Shown piece after piece: positions 39,911 to 49,058 of a DNA stretch of 64,000 nt. The stretch spans positions 1 through 64,000 of the forward strand of contig CP026511.1 of assembly GCA_004010935.1 (NCBI GenBank). The letters are read 5' to 3'. Below the pieces are notes generated by a model. The model ran no database searches. It was given only the letters and a program-made list of their open reading frames with translations, and was not told the origin of the DNA. A program made the position numbers and the translations under genes. Each line of letters starts with the position of its first letter. The first letter of the stretch is position 1. The DNA comes from Pseudomonadaceae bacterium SI-3. GTDB lineage: Bacteria; Pseudomonadota; Gammaproteobacteria; Pseudomonadales; Pseudomonadaceae.

Positions 39911-40854
39911 TCTGCAGCCTCCAGCTTGGCCAGTACTTCGTCACGCAGGTCCGGGGTGGCCATGGGGAAGCCGAGTTTGGCGCGTGCCTGCAAATAGCTC
40001 TGCGCCACCGAGCGAGCCAGTGCCCGCACGCGCAGGATGTACTGCTGCCGCGCAGTCACCGAGATGGCCCGGCGAGCATCCAGCAGGTTGAAGGTATGCG
40101 AGGCCTTCAGCACCATTTCATAGGTGGGCAACGGCAGCTCCAGTTCGATCAACCGGTTGGCTTCCGATTCATAGAAGTCGAACAGTTCGAACAGCTTGTC
40201 GACGTTGGCGTGTTCGAAGTTATAGGTGGACTGTTCCACCTCGTTCTGATGGAACACATCGCCATAGGTGACGGTGCCGAACGGGCCGTCCGTCCAGATC
40301 AGGTCGTAGACCGAGTCGACGCCCTGCAGATACATCGCGAGTCGCTCGAGACCGTAGGTGATTTCACCGGTAACGGGATAGCACTCGATGCCGCCGACCT
40401 GCTGGAAGTAGGTGAACTGGGTGACTTCCATACCGTTGAGCCAGACCTCCCAGCCGAGCCCCCAGGCGCCCAGCGTCGGCGATTCCCAGTTGTCTTCGAC
40501 GAAGCGCACATCGTGTACCGAGGTGTCGACGCCAATGCGGCGCAGCGACTCCAGATACAGGTCCTGGATGTTGTCCGGGTTTGGCTTGAGCACGACCTGA
40601 AACTGGTAGTAGTGCTGCAGACGGTTAGGGTTCTCGCCATAACGACCATCGGCAGGGCGACGCGAAGGCTGAACATAGGCTGCGTTCCAGGTTTCAGGAC
40701 CGACAGCGCGCAAGAATGTGGCGGTGTGGAAGGTGCCGGCACCCATTTCCATATCGTAGGGTTGCAGAACAACGCAACCCTGCTCTGCCCAATAGCTTTG
40801 CAGGGCGAGGATCAGGTCTTGGAAGGTGCGCACGGCAGGCGTAGGCTGGGTCAA
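39907..40854 (-). CDS. glyQ: Glycine-tRNA ligase alpha subunit
   Basis: GlyQ binds glycine and ATP and forms glycyl-adenylate. The usable start is probably TTG 40854, giving 315 residues beginning with the conserved [20 protein letters not shown]; the frame is open to 40926, but that extra part has no family match. Motifs include [18 protein letters not shown]. It heads the glyQ-glyS unit. Confidence 0.95.
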   Translation of the reverse strand: MTQPTPAVRTFQDLILALQSYWAEQGCVVLQPYDMEMGAGTFHTATFLRAVGPETWNAAYVQPSRRPADGRYGENPNRLQHYYQFQVVLKPNPDNIQDLYLESLRRIGVDTSVHDVRFVEDNWESPTLGAWGLGWEVWLNGMEVTQFTYFQQVGGIECYPVTGEITYGLERLAMYLQGVDSVYDLIWTDGPFGTVTYGDVFHQNEVEQSTYNFEHANVDKLFELFDFYESEANRLIELELPLPTYEMVLKASHTFNLLDARRAISVTARQQYILRVRALARSVAQSYLQARAKLGFPMATPDLRDEVLAKLEAAE

Positions 40855-40993
40855 AATTTCACCTGTGCTGGCTTCGACAGAAAGCCTCGGAGTATACCCG
40901 ATAACGGCTCGAACCCGTGGAGACACGTGCTCTACGGCGTAGCGCCGGTCGCACTTCCGATCTGCTTTTCGCCGCGTTCAAGGATCTGAAAAC

Positions 40994-41560
40994 ATGCCGC
41001 GTTGCGCCTGGTGCAGTGACGACCCGTTATACATCGACTACCACGACAGCGAGTGGGGTGTTCCCACCCGTGATCCTCAGGTCCTCTTCGAATTTCTCAT
41101 TCTTGAAGGCGCACAGGCGGGACTGTCTTGGATCACGGTATTGCGCAAGCGAGAGCGTTATCGCCAGGTGTTGTTCGGCCTCGATCCGAAGCGTCTGGCA
41201 CAGATGACCGATGCGGAGATCGACGAACGCATGCTCGACGCCGGCATCATCCGCAACCGTCGAAAACTCGAAGCCGCACGGCGCAATGCCCAGCTCTGGC
41301 TCGAGTTGGAAGACCCGGCGGGTTGGTTGTGGTCCTTCGTTGGGGGCGAGCCGAAGATCAACCATTTCGAGTCGATCAACCAGGTGCCTGCGGTGACCGC
41401 TGAAGCTGAGGCCATGAGCCGTGCGTTGAAGAAGGCCGGGTTCGGCTTTGTCGGCCCGACCATCTGTTACGCCTATATGCAGGCGTGCGGCATGGTCATG
41501 GACCACACCACTGACTGCGATCGTTACCCCGCTCTGGCGCGTGTACCGGCCAGCGCCTAA
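40994..41560 (+). CDS. tag: DNA-3-methyladenine glycosylase I
   Basis: Tag removes 3-methyladenine from alkylated DNA. The 188 residues show zinc ligands CAWC near the N-terminus and the HxxC-type pair in the C-terminal segment (DHTTDC), plus the core YHDSEWGVP and LEGAQAGLSWITVL. It is divergent from glyQ, as in P. aeruginosa. Confidence 0.96.
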   Translation: MPRCAWCSDDPLYIDYHDSEWGVPTRDPQVLFEFLILEGAQAGLSWITVLRKRERYRQVLFGLDPKRLAQMTDAEIDERMLDAGIIRNRRKLEAARRNAQLWLELEDPAGWLWSFVGGEPKINHFESINQVPAVTAEAEAMSRALKKAGFGFVGPTICYAYMQACGMVMDHTTDCDRYPALARVPASA

Positions 41561-41636
41561 ACGGCTGTGACGCCTTAGGGGTAGCCAATCGCGCTAAGCA
41601 GTTACACTAGCGTCTTTGATTTTTCGGGAGAGATCC

Positions 41637-42524
41637 TTGGACAAGCTCAAAGGTGCGCTGGTGGTTGGCTTTCTGCGCCTGTTCGCCCTACTCCCCTGGC
41701 GCGCAGTTCAGGGATCGGGTCGCTTCATTGGCTGGCTGATGTGGAAGCTGCCCAATCGGTCTCGCGAAGTCGCCCGGATCAATCTTTCCAAATGTTTTCC
41801 AGAACTCGATGCTGCCGAACGCGAGCGCTTGCTCGAACAGAGCCTGCAGCAGATCGGCATGGCGTTTACTGAGAGTGCCTGCGCCTGGATCTGGCCAGCA
41901 GAGAAGACGCTGCGGCTGGTCAAGGAAGTCGAGGGGTTGGAAGTGCTGGAGCAAGCGTTGGCTTCAGGCAAGGGAGTCGTAGGTATCACCAGCCACCTGG
42001 GCAACTGGGAAGTCCTCAATCACTTTTATTGCGCACAATGCAAACCGATCATTTTCTATCGCCCGCCGAAGCTCAAGGCGGTCGATGATCTCCTGCAACG
42101 CCAGCGTGTCCAACTGGGCAACAAGGTCGCGCCCTCGACCCGAGAGGGCATCATCAGCGTGATCAAGGAAGTCCGAAAGGGCGGCGCCGTGGGCATACCC
42201 GCGGATCCGGAACCCAGCGAGGGCGCGGGCGTTTTCGTGCCGTTCCTTGGCACACAAGCACTGACGAGCAAGTTCGTGCCTGGCATGCTGACGGGCGGCA
42301 AAGCGGTAGGGGTGTTCCTTCACGCGTTGCGCTTGGATGATGGTTCGGGCTACAAGGTCATTCTCGAGGCAGCACCTCCAGCCATGTACGACGAGGACGT
42401 CGAGGTCGCGGTGGCAGCCATGAGCGGCGTCATCGAGCGATACGTGCGGACTTGGCCGAGCCAGTACATGTGGACGATGAAACGCTTCAAAAAGCGGCCA
42501 GCCGGCGAAAAACGCTGGTACTAA
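41637..42524 (+). CDS. Lipid A biosynthesis acyltransferase (LpxL/HtrB family)
   Basis: These inner-membrane enzymes add secondary laurate or myristate to lipid A. TTG 41637 follows GGGAGA at good spacing and gives 295 residues starting DKLKGALVVGFLRLFALLPWRAV. The catalytic SHLGNWE (H-x4-E, about 123) and later GGAVGIPADPEPSEGAGVFVPF are typical. It matches PA0011 by position. The exact acyl chain is not predictable. Confidence 0.93.
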   Translation: MDKLKGALVVGFLRLFALLPWRAVQGSGRFIGWLMWKLPNRSREVARINLSKCFPELDAAERERLLEQSLQQIGMAFTESACAWIWPAEKTLRLVKEVEGLEVLEQALASGKGVVGITSHLGNWEVLNHFYCAQCKPIIFYRPPKLKAVDDLLQRQRVQLGNKVAPSTREGIISVIKEVRKGGAVGIPADPEPSEGAGVFVPFLGTQALTSKFVPGMLTGGKAVGVFLHALRLDDGSGYKVILEAAPPAMYDEDVEVAVAAMSGVIERYVRTWPSQYMWTMKRFKKRPAGEKRWY

Positions 42525-42552
42525 CGACAGCTCACCCAGCAAAGGGACTTCC

Positions 42553-42825
42553 ATGGGAAACTCGAATCAGCGGCAGCATCCACGCGCACCCATGAAGTGC
42601 CGTATCCGCATTACCCACGAGTCATTTGGCGAGGTGTTCGCGCACACCCGCGATCTCTCAGATGGCGGCGTCTACGTCAAACATCCGCAGCTGATCGAGT
42701 TGCAGCCGGGCATGACGGTCAGTGGGCAGGTGCAGGATCTCCCCATTCCCGCACCAGTGCTGCAGATGGAAGTGATGCGTGTCGATGCTGAGGGTGTTGG
42801 CTTGCGCTTCGTCCAGCCCGATTAA
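42553..42825 (+). CDS. PilZ-domain c-di-GMP-binding protein
   Basis: A single-domain 90-residue PilZ protein. The c-di-GMP motifs RQHPR (RxxxR, about residue 7) and DLSDGG (DxSxxG, about 35) are intact, so ligand binding is expected. It follows the acyltransferase by 28 bases and may be co-transcribed. Its target is unknown. Confidence 0.93.
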   Translation: MGNSNQRQHPRAPMKCRIRITHESFGEVFAHTRDLSDGGVYVKHPQLIELQPGMTVSGQVQDLPIPAPVLQMEVMRVDAEGVGLRFVQPD

Positions 42826-42858
42826 TAGAGGCCCGGCAGAGCGTGCGATCGGCTGGTA

Positions 42859-43176
42859 CTAGCTGCCGGCCTGTTTGTTCAGCTTGCGTAGAAACACATC
42901 CATTTCCTTCTCGGCCTGCTTGTCACCGTGTGCTTGCGCCGCGAGCAGGCCTTGTTCCCAGGCGCGCCTCGCGCCGTCGAGATCCCCACAAGCCTTTAAT
43001 GCCTTGCCGAGCAGCTTCCAAGCGGCAGAGTATTTCGGATCCTGTTCGACGCAGCGTTGCAAATGAACCGCCGCTTCAGCTGCGTCCCCAAGATCCAGGT
43101 AGCCCTTGCCAAGCCCAAAGCGCAGCATCGGATTGTCCATGCCCTTGGCAAGCATCTTTTGCAGCGATTCGATCAT
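42859..43176 (-). CDS. Small TPR-repeat protein
   Basis: A 105-residue protein with about two tetratricopeptide units: PMLRFGLGKGYLDLGDAAEA and AAWKLLGKALKACGDLDGA. It is convergent with the PilZ gene and matches PA0015 by position. Likely a protein-interaction module; partner unknown. Confidence 0.88.
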   Translation of the reverse strand: MIESLQKMLAKGMDNPMLRFGLGKGYLDLGDAAEAAVHLQRCVEQDPKYSAAWKLLGKALKACGDLDGARRAWEQGLLAAQAHGDKQAEKEMDVFLRKLNKQAGS

Positions 43177-43241
43177 TGCGTTCCCCTGGGAAATCTTTCC
43201 TAAAACAGCCGGTGAAGCAGTGACGTACTCTGACCACTAGC

Positions 43242-44075
43242 TTAGCTCGCCTGGGTTACCGCACTGAGAAACTCCTGAGTGCGGGTCTCCTGAGGGTTGC
43301 CGAACAGCTCGTCCGGCGTGCCCTGTTCGTGGATCCTGCCTTCATTGAAAAAGCATACCCGGTCAGCGAATTCCCGAGCGAAGCCCATCTGATGGGTCAC
43401 CATCAGCATGGTCAGACTGTGCGCATCGCCCAGTCTGCGGATGACATTGAGCACTTCGCCGCAGAGCTCCGGATCCAGCGCAGAGGTCACCTCGTCGAAC
43501 AGCATCACCTTGGGCCGCATCGCCAACGCTCGGGCAATGGCTACCCGCTGTTGCTGACCACCTGACAGTTGCGAGGGATAGTGCTCAAGTTTGTCTTCCA
43601 GCCCCACCATCGCCAGCAATTCCTCGGCACGCTCGCGAGCTTCCTTCTTCGACAGACCGAGCACCTGGACCGGTGCTTCCATCACGTTCTGCCGGGTACT
43701 CATGTGCGGAAACAGGTTGAAGCTCTGGAATACCATGCCCACCTTGCCGCGGACCCGACGCAAATGCCGCGCGTTGGCGCGGACCAGATTGCCACTGGCA
43801 TTCGGCATGTGAGTCAACGGTTCGTCATCGACCATGATTACGCCTTCGTCGATGTCCTCCAGGGTCATCAATGCACGTAGCAGCGTTGATTTCCCGGAGC
43901 CGCTGGGGCCGATGATGGCGACCTTCTCACCCGTTCGGACATCCAGATCAAGATGGTTGAGCACCGTCAGGTCGCCGAAGTGTTTGCTCACATCCCGAAA
44001 CTGCACCATCAGTTCCGGCTCGTTGGCAGGGCTGGTTGAGTTCTGGGTTTCGCCGGCAGGCGTCGATGCGTTCAT
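43242..44075 (-). CDS. ehuA: Ectoine/amino-acid-type ABC transporter ATPase (EhuA-like)
   Basis: The 277-residue protein energises a polar-amino-acid-type importer. It has Walker A GPSGSGKS (about 57), signature LSGGQQQRVAIARAL, Walker B VMLFDEVTSALD and the H-loop MVTHQM. The frame is open to 44774, but that part is a shadow of ehuD; ATG 44075 overlaps the ehuD stop by 4 bases. It is last in an ehuBCDA-ordered operon. Confidence 0.85.
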   Translation of the reverse strand: MNASTPAGETQNSTSPANEPELMVQFRDVSKHFGDLTVLNHLDLDVRTGEKVAIIGPSGSGKSTLLRALMTLEDIDEGVIMVDDEPLTHMPNASGNLVRANARHLRRVRGKVGMVFQSFNLFPHMSTRQNVMEAPVQVLGLSKKEARERAEELLAMVGLEDKLEHYPSQLSGGQQQRVAIARALAMRPKVMLFDEVTSALDPELCGEVLNVIRRLGDAHSLTMLMVTHQMGFAREFADRVCFFNEGRIHEQGTPDELFGNPQETRTQEFLSAVTQAS

Positions 44076-44731
44076 CGGGCTAGCTCCATACGGTTTTCCA
44101 GTCGGCGTACGAACCAGGCGAGGCCGAGGCTGAGAATGAGAAAGAACAGGCCGACCATGGTGATCGGTTCCAGATAACGAAAGTGCTCCGAGCCGATGTT
44201 CTTGGCCCGCTGCATGATTTCCACCACGGTGATAGCCGAGAGCACGGGTGTGTCCTTGAGCATCGAGATCATGTAATTGCCCAGTGCTGGCAGGATCGGT
44301 CGCAGCGCCTGTGGCAGGATCACCTTGCGGTAGGCGTTGAGCGGCTTCATGTTCAGCGCCGTCACCGCCTCCCATTGCGCGCGGGGTACGGCATCGAGCC
44401 CGGCGCGATAGACCTCCGCTGTGTAACAGGCGTAATGCAGCGCGATGCCGATGATGCCGGCCTGCAAAGCGGTTAGATTGAAACCATAATTCGGCAGGAC
44501 GAAAAACAGGAAGTACACCTGAATCAACAGCGGTGTGCTGCGGATGAACTCGATCAAACCAGTCATCGGCCAGGACAGCCAGCGATGCCGGCTGCGGCGT
44601 CCCACTGCGAGGAACAGGCCCAGCACGATGGCGATGGAAAACCCGGCGATGGTGATGCCGATGGTTTTCAGTGATGCGTCGAGCAATCTGGGCAGGATTT
44701 CCCAGGCGAACTCCCAATCGAAGAAATTCAT
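44072..44731 (-). CDS. ehuD: ABC transporter permease (EhuD-like)
   Basis: A 219-residue inner-membrane permease of the His/Glu/Gln type. It has about five hydrophobic segments (IGITIAGFSIAIVLGLFLAV; VYFLFFVLP) and the EAA loop (RAQWEAVTALNMKPLNAYRKVILPQ when read across its two halves) contacting the ATPase. It overlaps both neighbours by ATGA, indicating one operon. Confidence 0.85.
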   Translation of the reverse strand: MNFFDWEFAWEILPRLLDASLKTIGITIAGFSIAIVLGLFLAVGRRSRHRWLSWPMTGLIEFIRSTPLLIQVYFLFFVLPNYGFNLTALQAGIIGIALHYACYTAEVYRAGLDAVPRAQWEAVTALNMKPLNAYRKVILPQALRPILPALGNYMISMLKDTPVLSAITVVEIMQRAKNIGSEHFRYLEPITMVGLFFLILSLGLAWFVRRLENRMELAR

Positions 44732-45387
44732 GACATGCCTCCCCGCATCCGGCCGCGCGCCAGGCGCCGCTCAAGGGTGCGCATGGAGAAATTGATGATT
44801 TGGGCGAGAACGAAGTACATCACCAGCGCCAGGCCGAAAATTTCAAGGGTCATCAAGGTTGCCTGGTCCAGCTGGCGTGCACGGAACGCCAGATCGGACA
44901 GCGTAATCAGCGACACCAGCGAGGTATTTTTCAGCAACTCGATCAGCAGGTTGGTGCCTGGCGGGATCGCCGCCAACAGCGCTTGCGGCAGGATGACCCG
45001 GCGCAGACGCTGCCCAGCGGTCATGTTCAGTGCCTGGCAGGCCTCGTACTGTCCTTCGTGCACCGACCTTATGGCACCGCGCAGCACCTCCGCGCCGTAG
45101 GCGCCGATGTTCAGGCCCAGGCCGATGACCGCGACATTGAAAGCGCTCATGGAAACGTTAAAAGGTGGCATCGGCAGGACGAAGTAGAGCCAGAACAGCT
45201 GCACCAGCAGGGAACTGCCACGGAACACTTCTATGTAGACGATTGCCAGCCAGCGCAACGGCTTGATCGGCGACAGTCGGCCCAGGGCGCCGATCAGCGC
45301 GGCGACTATGGCCAGCAGGGAGCCAAAAAAGGTGATTTGCACGGTCACCCAGGCTCCTTCCAGCATGAGGGGGAGTAGTTCGTTCAT
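44728..45387 (-). CDS. ehuC: ABC transporter permease (EhuC-like)
   Basis: A 219-residue permease paired with EhuD: membrane segments ITFFGSLLAIVAALIGALG and SSLLVQLFWLYFVLP, and an EAA loop (EGQYEACQALNMTAGQRLRR). It overlaps ehuD by 4 bases. A 244-base gap without a gene separates it from ehuB upstream. Confidence 0.85.
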   Translation of the reverse strand: MNELLPLMLEGAWVTVQITFFGSLLAIVAALIGALGRLSPIKPLRWLAIVYIEVFRGSSLLVQLFWLYFVLPMPPFNVSMSAFNVAVIGLGLNIGAYGAEVLRGAIRSVHEGQYEACQALNMTAGQRLRRVILPQALLAAIPPGTNLLIELLKNTSLVSLITLSDLAFRARQLDQATLMTLEIFGLALVMYFVLAQIINFSMRTLERRLARGRMRGGMS

Positions 45388-45631
45388 CGTGGATATCCGG
45401 TTAGCGGCGCGGCGATAGGAACACGTCGCCCGTCAGGCTTGGCTGCGTGGGAGGACCAATCGTGGCGCCGGGTAGCGTTACGCGACGGGCAACAGGCCAG
45501 TCGAAAGCGGTCGCATCGCAGTGCTGCGACGGAGCCGGAGAGAAGGGGTAGAGCTATCTGAAGGCTATTCACGTAAGAGCCCGGCAGGGGCTCAAAAGCC
45601 CGCGCCGGTTCCTTGTTCATGCGCCATTGGA

Positions 45632-46486
45632 TCAGGCGCTGCAGAGTTCCTCAGCGGTCTTGTCGGTGATGTTCGAGCGGTCGAAGCCAAAGGGTTCGAC
45701 GGTTTTCAGATGATCATCGCTGCCAAGCCATTTCTTCAGCTCCACGTTGACGGCGTCACGCAGCGCCTTGTCTTCTGGACGGAACGCCAGCGCGCCGTAA
45801 CCGGTGTTGGCCGGATCGTCCTTGAAGTCATCCGTGGCCTCGACCTGATCCCCGGCTTTCTCGGCCAGGCCTCTCATGGTCAGCTGCGTGCCCACTGCCG
45901 CGTCGGCGCGACCAGTGCGCACAGCCTGCAGTTGCGAGGTGGTGTCTGGGACCTGAACGATCTGCGAATCCTTGATACCGGCCTTGCGCGCGTAGTTGAG
46001 GTTGACCGTGCCGGACATGATTGCCAGCTTGATCGACTCATCCTTGGCGATATCTTCGTAGCTCTGCAGTTGCTTTGGGTTGCCGGCCTTGACCAGCAGG
46101 GTGTCCTGCAGCTGATAGTGCGGATCGGTAAACAGCACCTGCTTGCAGCGCTCTGGGGTGATGTACATGCCAGCGGCGATCAGGTCGAACCGGCTGGCAC
46201 GAAGACCCGGGATCAGCGAGCCCCATTCGGTCAGCACAGGTTTGATGGTTTCGATACCCATCTTCTGAAAAATCTTCTCGACGATTTCCGGGGATTCGCC
46301 GGTCACGCTGCCATCAGTGGCGGTGTAGGCGAACGGTGTTTCGTTGGCATAACCGATCCGGACGCTGCTCTTTGCCTTGATGTCGTCGAGGGTATCGGCC
46401 TGGGCCAGGCCGCCGAGGGAAAAGCCGGTCAGTACGGCTGAGGCCAGCAAAAGCTTGCCGAAATGGAAAGGACGTGCGCGATTCAT
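45632..46486 (-). CDS. ehuB: Ectoine/hydroxyectoine-type substrate-binding protein (EhuB-like)
   Basis: A 284-residue periplasmic binding protein. It has a signal peptide (about 1-30, ending LGGLAQA) and the amino-acid-binding fold: RIGYANETPFAYTA, MGIETIKPVLTEWGSLIPGL, FDLIAAGMYITPERC. The WGSLIPGL and AGMYITPERC segments are characteristic of EhuB. Ligand preference (ectoine/hydroxyectoine) is inferred; no ectoine-degradation genes (eut) lie nearby. Confidence 0.85.
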   Translation of the reverse strand: MNRARPFHFGKLLLASAVLTGFSLGGLAQADTLDDIKAKSSVRIGYANETPFAYTATDGSVTGESPEIVEKIFQKMGIETIKPVLTEWGSLIPGLRASRFDLIAAGMYITPERCKQVLFTDPHYQLQDTLLVKAGNPKQLQSYEDIAKDESIKLAIMSGTVNLNYARKAGIKDSQIVQVPDTTSQLQAVRTGRADAAVGTQLTMRGLAEKAGDQVEATDDFKDDPANTGYGALAFRPEDKALRDAVNVELKKWLGSDDHLKTVEPFGFDRSNITDKTAEELCSA

Positions 46487-46664
46487 CGTGAATTCTCCTG
46501 TGCTTTTTATCGTTCGCCGGCAACAGAACCAGCAGTTTGGAGGGCAGCTTCAAGAGCATCAGGACAGGGCATTCCCTGCCTCGACGCGACGTTGGACTTC
46601 TTTTCTATATGAGGTGCGCCGCGTTTCGCTGTCCGAGCATAGCAAAAGCGGTTTTCCCCAAAGG

Positions 46665-46684
46665 ATTGCACTAGGACAATTGCA
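46665..46684. promoter_or_regulatory. Direct repeat ATTGCA upstream of the MocR gene
   Basis: ATTGCA occurs at 46665-46670 and 46679-46684, a 14-base period, between ehuB and the divergent MocR gene. MocR-family regulators bind direct repeats in such divergent regions, so this is a candidate operator. Confidence 0.4.
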
Positions 46685-46733
46685 TGACATTGCGCTTCAG
46701 CTGATCCTGTCGCCTCGACAGAGGTGGAACGTC

Positions 46734-48143
46734 ATGCACAACTGGAAACAGGCCTTGCTGGCTGCCCATGGCGGCGGATCAAAATACAAGCTGCTGGTCA
46801 CGGCTATCGCAACCGACATTGAACAGGGCGAGCTTATCGACGGTCAGCGGCTGCCAACCCAACGCTTGCTGGCCGAGCAGCTGGACATCAGCGTGCAAAC
46901 GGTGACTAACGCCTACAAGGAACTGGAGCGCCAGGGCTGGGTGCGCTGCGAGGTCGGACGCGGCAGCTTCGTTAGCCGGCGCATCAGCGAGCGGGTCGCC
47001 ACATCCATGCTCGATCGCGGCGAACAATCGCTGCTCGACTTTTCCACGGCCCGCATCGTTCGCAGCGAACGCCATGACCGCTACTGGCGGCAGACCTGCG
47101 CAGAACTGGCTGCCGAGCACGAGCAGCCGTGGATCCACGCCTGCCGACCAATCGCCGGATTCGAACATCACCGCGAGGCCGGCGTGCAGTGGCTTGCCGG
47201 GTTGGGGTTGGGAGTTGAGCCGCAGGACCTGCTTCTGACCAATGGCGCTTCTCAGGCAATCTTCCTCGCCCTTGCCTCGCTGGCGGGACCTGACGATCTG
47301 GTGCTCTGTGAAAGCTGTACGGATCACGGTGTGATTGGTACCGCTCAGGTGCTCGGCTTCAAACTCCAGGGTGTCGAGGCGGATTGCGACGGTCTCGATC
47401 CGGAGCATTTCGAGGATATCTGCGCCAACGAGCGGGTCACCGCGCTGGTCTGCACGCCGAACCTGAATAACCCCACCAGCAGTTTGATGCCCGACTCACG
47501 TCGTCGCGAGATTGCCGACATCGCGCGCCGTTATGGTGTTTACGTGATTGAGGACGACGTATACGGCCCTTTGCTCGGCGATGACCGAGCGGCCCCACCG
47601 CTCAGTCACTACCTGCCGGAGTTGTCGTTTTATTGCACCAGCCTGACCAAGTCGGTGCTGACCGGCTTGCGCCTCGGCTACCTGGCGATGCCTCGGCGGT
47701 TGGCGTTGCGTACCGAGAGCATCTTCAGGGTCAACAGCTGGATGGCAGCCCCGTTGCTGGGTGAGATCGCGACGCGCTGGATCGAGCGCGGTCGTGCCAG
47801 GGAGCTGGTGAGCCTGCAGCGCGAGCTGATCGCTGCCCGACAGGCTGCGGTGACCGCCGAGCTGGGTGATTATCTGCGCGGCAGCCATCCTGCCTCGCTC
47901 AGTGCCTGGCTAGATGTGCCCGAACACTGGGATCTCGACGCCCTGCAGCATGAGTTGCGAGCGCGTGGGATCGCGCTGACGCTGCCTGATCCCTTTCTTC
48001 CCCCTGGCAGCCCGAGGCCCAGGGCAATGCGCTTGTGTATCGGCGCTGAATGCAGCGACCAGCGCTTGCGCACGGGGCTGGCAAGCATACGAGACGTGTT
48101 TGAGCAGTACCCGGAAATCCACGAGTTTCGCGGTGCTCGCTAG
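46734..48143 (+). CDS. MocR/GntR-type PLP-dependent transcriptional regulator (EnuR-like)
   Basis: The 469 residues combine an N-terminal winged HTH (GQRLPTQRLLAEQLDISVQTV, about 35-55) with an aminotransferase-like domain. This domain holds a candidate PLP lysine in SLTKSVLTGLRLGY and the motif VIEDDVYGPLL. ATG 46734 gives the family N-terminus; the frame extends upstream only as a shadow of ehuB. It is divergent from ehuB. EnuR, the regulator of ectoine use, is of this class, so an EnuR-like role is plausible; other ligands are possible. Confidence 0.85.
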   Translation: MHNWKQALLAAHGGGSKYKLLVTAIATDIEQGELIDGQRLPTQRLLAEQLDISVQTVTNAYKELERQGWVRCEVGRGSFVSRRISERVATSMLDRGEQSLLDFSTARIVRSERHDRYWRQTCAELAAEHEQPWIHACRPIAGFEHHREAGVQWLAGLGLGVEPQDLLLTNGASQAIFLALASLAGPDDLVLCESCTDHGVIGTAQVLGFKLQGVEADCDGLDPEHFEDICANERVTALVCTPNLNNPTSSLMPDSRRREIADIARRYGVYVIEDDVYGPLLGDDRAAPPLSHYLPELSFYCTSLTKSVLTGLRLGYLAMPRRLALRTESIFRVNSWMAAPLLGEIATRWIERGRARELVSLQRELIAARQAAVTAELGDYLRGSHPASLSAWLDVPEHWDLDALQHELRARGIALTLPDPFLPPGSPRPRAMRLCIGAECSDQRLRTGLASIRDVFEQYPEIHEFRGAR

Positions 48144-48300
48144 CCTGTCGGGTTAGATCGCAGTGAATTGAAAAGCACCGGATTCTTCGGCTACACGGGT
48201 TCCCATGTGATGCAACGCGTCCGGCGTTCCGACCGGCGCGCTACCCTCCAGCCTGAAATGACACTAGAATGCGCGCCGCTCGGGCCATGTCGGCCCGGCA

Positions 48301-48335
48301 ATGGGTTCCCTAACCCCATCACTTCAAAAAGGAAA
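48301..48335 (+). promoter_or_regulatory. PreQ1-I-type riboswitch before yhhQ
   Basis: ATGGG (48301-48305) pairs with CCCAT (48315-48319) to form P1. The loop TTCCCTAAC contains UUCC, which can pair with GGAA (48331-48334) in the A-rich tail TTCAAAAAGGAA, making the H-type pseudoknot and hiding the ribosome site. This matches the compact preQ1-I layout (GGGU...AACCCC...A-rich tail). The downstream gene is a queuosine-precursor transporter family member, a known riboswitch partner. Confidence 0.75.
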
Positions 48336-48339
48336 TGCC

Positions 48340-48993
48340 ATGTTGCAGCTCCCTCCATCGGTCCGCCGAGCCACTTTGGCCGGTCTGATCGCGTTCCACA
48401 TCGTCATCATCATCGCCAGCAACTATCTGGTGCAGCTGCCGATCACCCTGTTCGGCTGGCACACCACCTGGGGCGCGTTCAGTTTCCCCTTCATCTTTCT
48501 CGCCACTGACCTGACCGTGCGTCTACTCGGCAAAGGCCCGGCGCGCCGGGTCATCGCCCAGGTGATGATTCCAGCGCTGGTCGCCTCCTACGTGGTCTCG
48601 GTGTTGTTTCACCAGGGTGCGTTCGCTGGGTTCTCGGCCCTGGGCGAGTTCAATCTGTTCGTGTTCCGCATTGCGGTTGCTAGCTTTCTCGCCTATGCGT
48701 TCGGCCAGATCCTCGACATCCAGGTATTCGACCGGCTGCGGCGCTTGCGCCAGTGGTGGATCGCGCCGAGCGCTTCGACCATCTTCGGCAACCTGCTGGA
48801 CACCTTTCTGTTCTTCTCCATTGCCTTCTGGCACAGCGACGACCCGTTCATGGCGGCGAACTGGGTGGAGATTGCCAGCGTCGATTACGTCATCAAGCTG
48901 ATCATCAGCCTGGCGTTGTTCGTTCCGCTCTACGGCATGCTGCTGAACGCGATCGTGCGTCTGCTGCCCGGTCAGCGGACTGTGACGGCATAA
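48340..48993 (+). CDS. yhhQ: Queuosine precursor transporter (YhhQ family)
   Basis: YhhQ (COG1738/DUF165) imports 7-deazaguanine precursors such as preQ0/preQ1 for queuosine in tRNA. The 217 residues have about six membrane segments (TLAGLIAFHIVIIIASNYLV; AFSFPFIFLATDLTVRLLG; IVALVASYVVSVLF-like). ATG 48340 is preceded by AAAGGAA within a riboswitch. The longer frame from 48301 is unlikely because it would start inside that structure. It is convergent with trkA. Confidence 0.93.
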   Translation: MLQLPPSVRRATLAGLIAFHIVIIIASNYLVQLPITLFGWHTTWGAFSFPFIFLATDLTVRLLGKGPARRVIAQVMIPALVASYVVSVLFHQGAFAGFSALGEFNLFVFRIAVASFLAYAFGQILDIQVFDRLRRLRQWWIAPSASTIFGNLLDTFLFFSIAFWHSDDPFMAANWVEIASVDYVIKLIISLALFVPLYGMLLNAIVRLLPGQRTVTA

Positions 48994-49007
48994 GGGTGAC
49001 CTGCCAC

Positions 49008-49035
49008 CGCTCGGCCTGTGAGCACAGGCCGAGCG
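49008..49035. terminator. Long hairpin between convergent yhhQ and trkA
   Basis: CGCTCGGCCTGTG (49008-49020) pairs perfectly with CACAGGCCGAGCG (49023-49035) across a 2-base gap. There is no T-run, but the stem sits exactly between two convergent genes and likely limits readthrough. Confidence 0.65.
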
Positions 49036-49058
49036 AGCCGCTCATCAGAAACGGGTCG

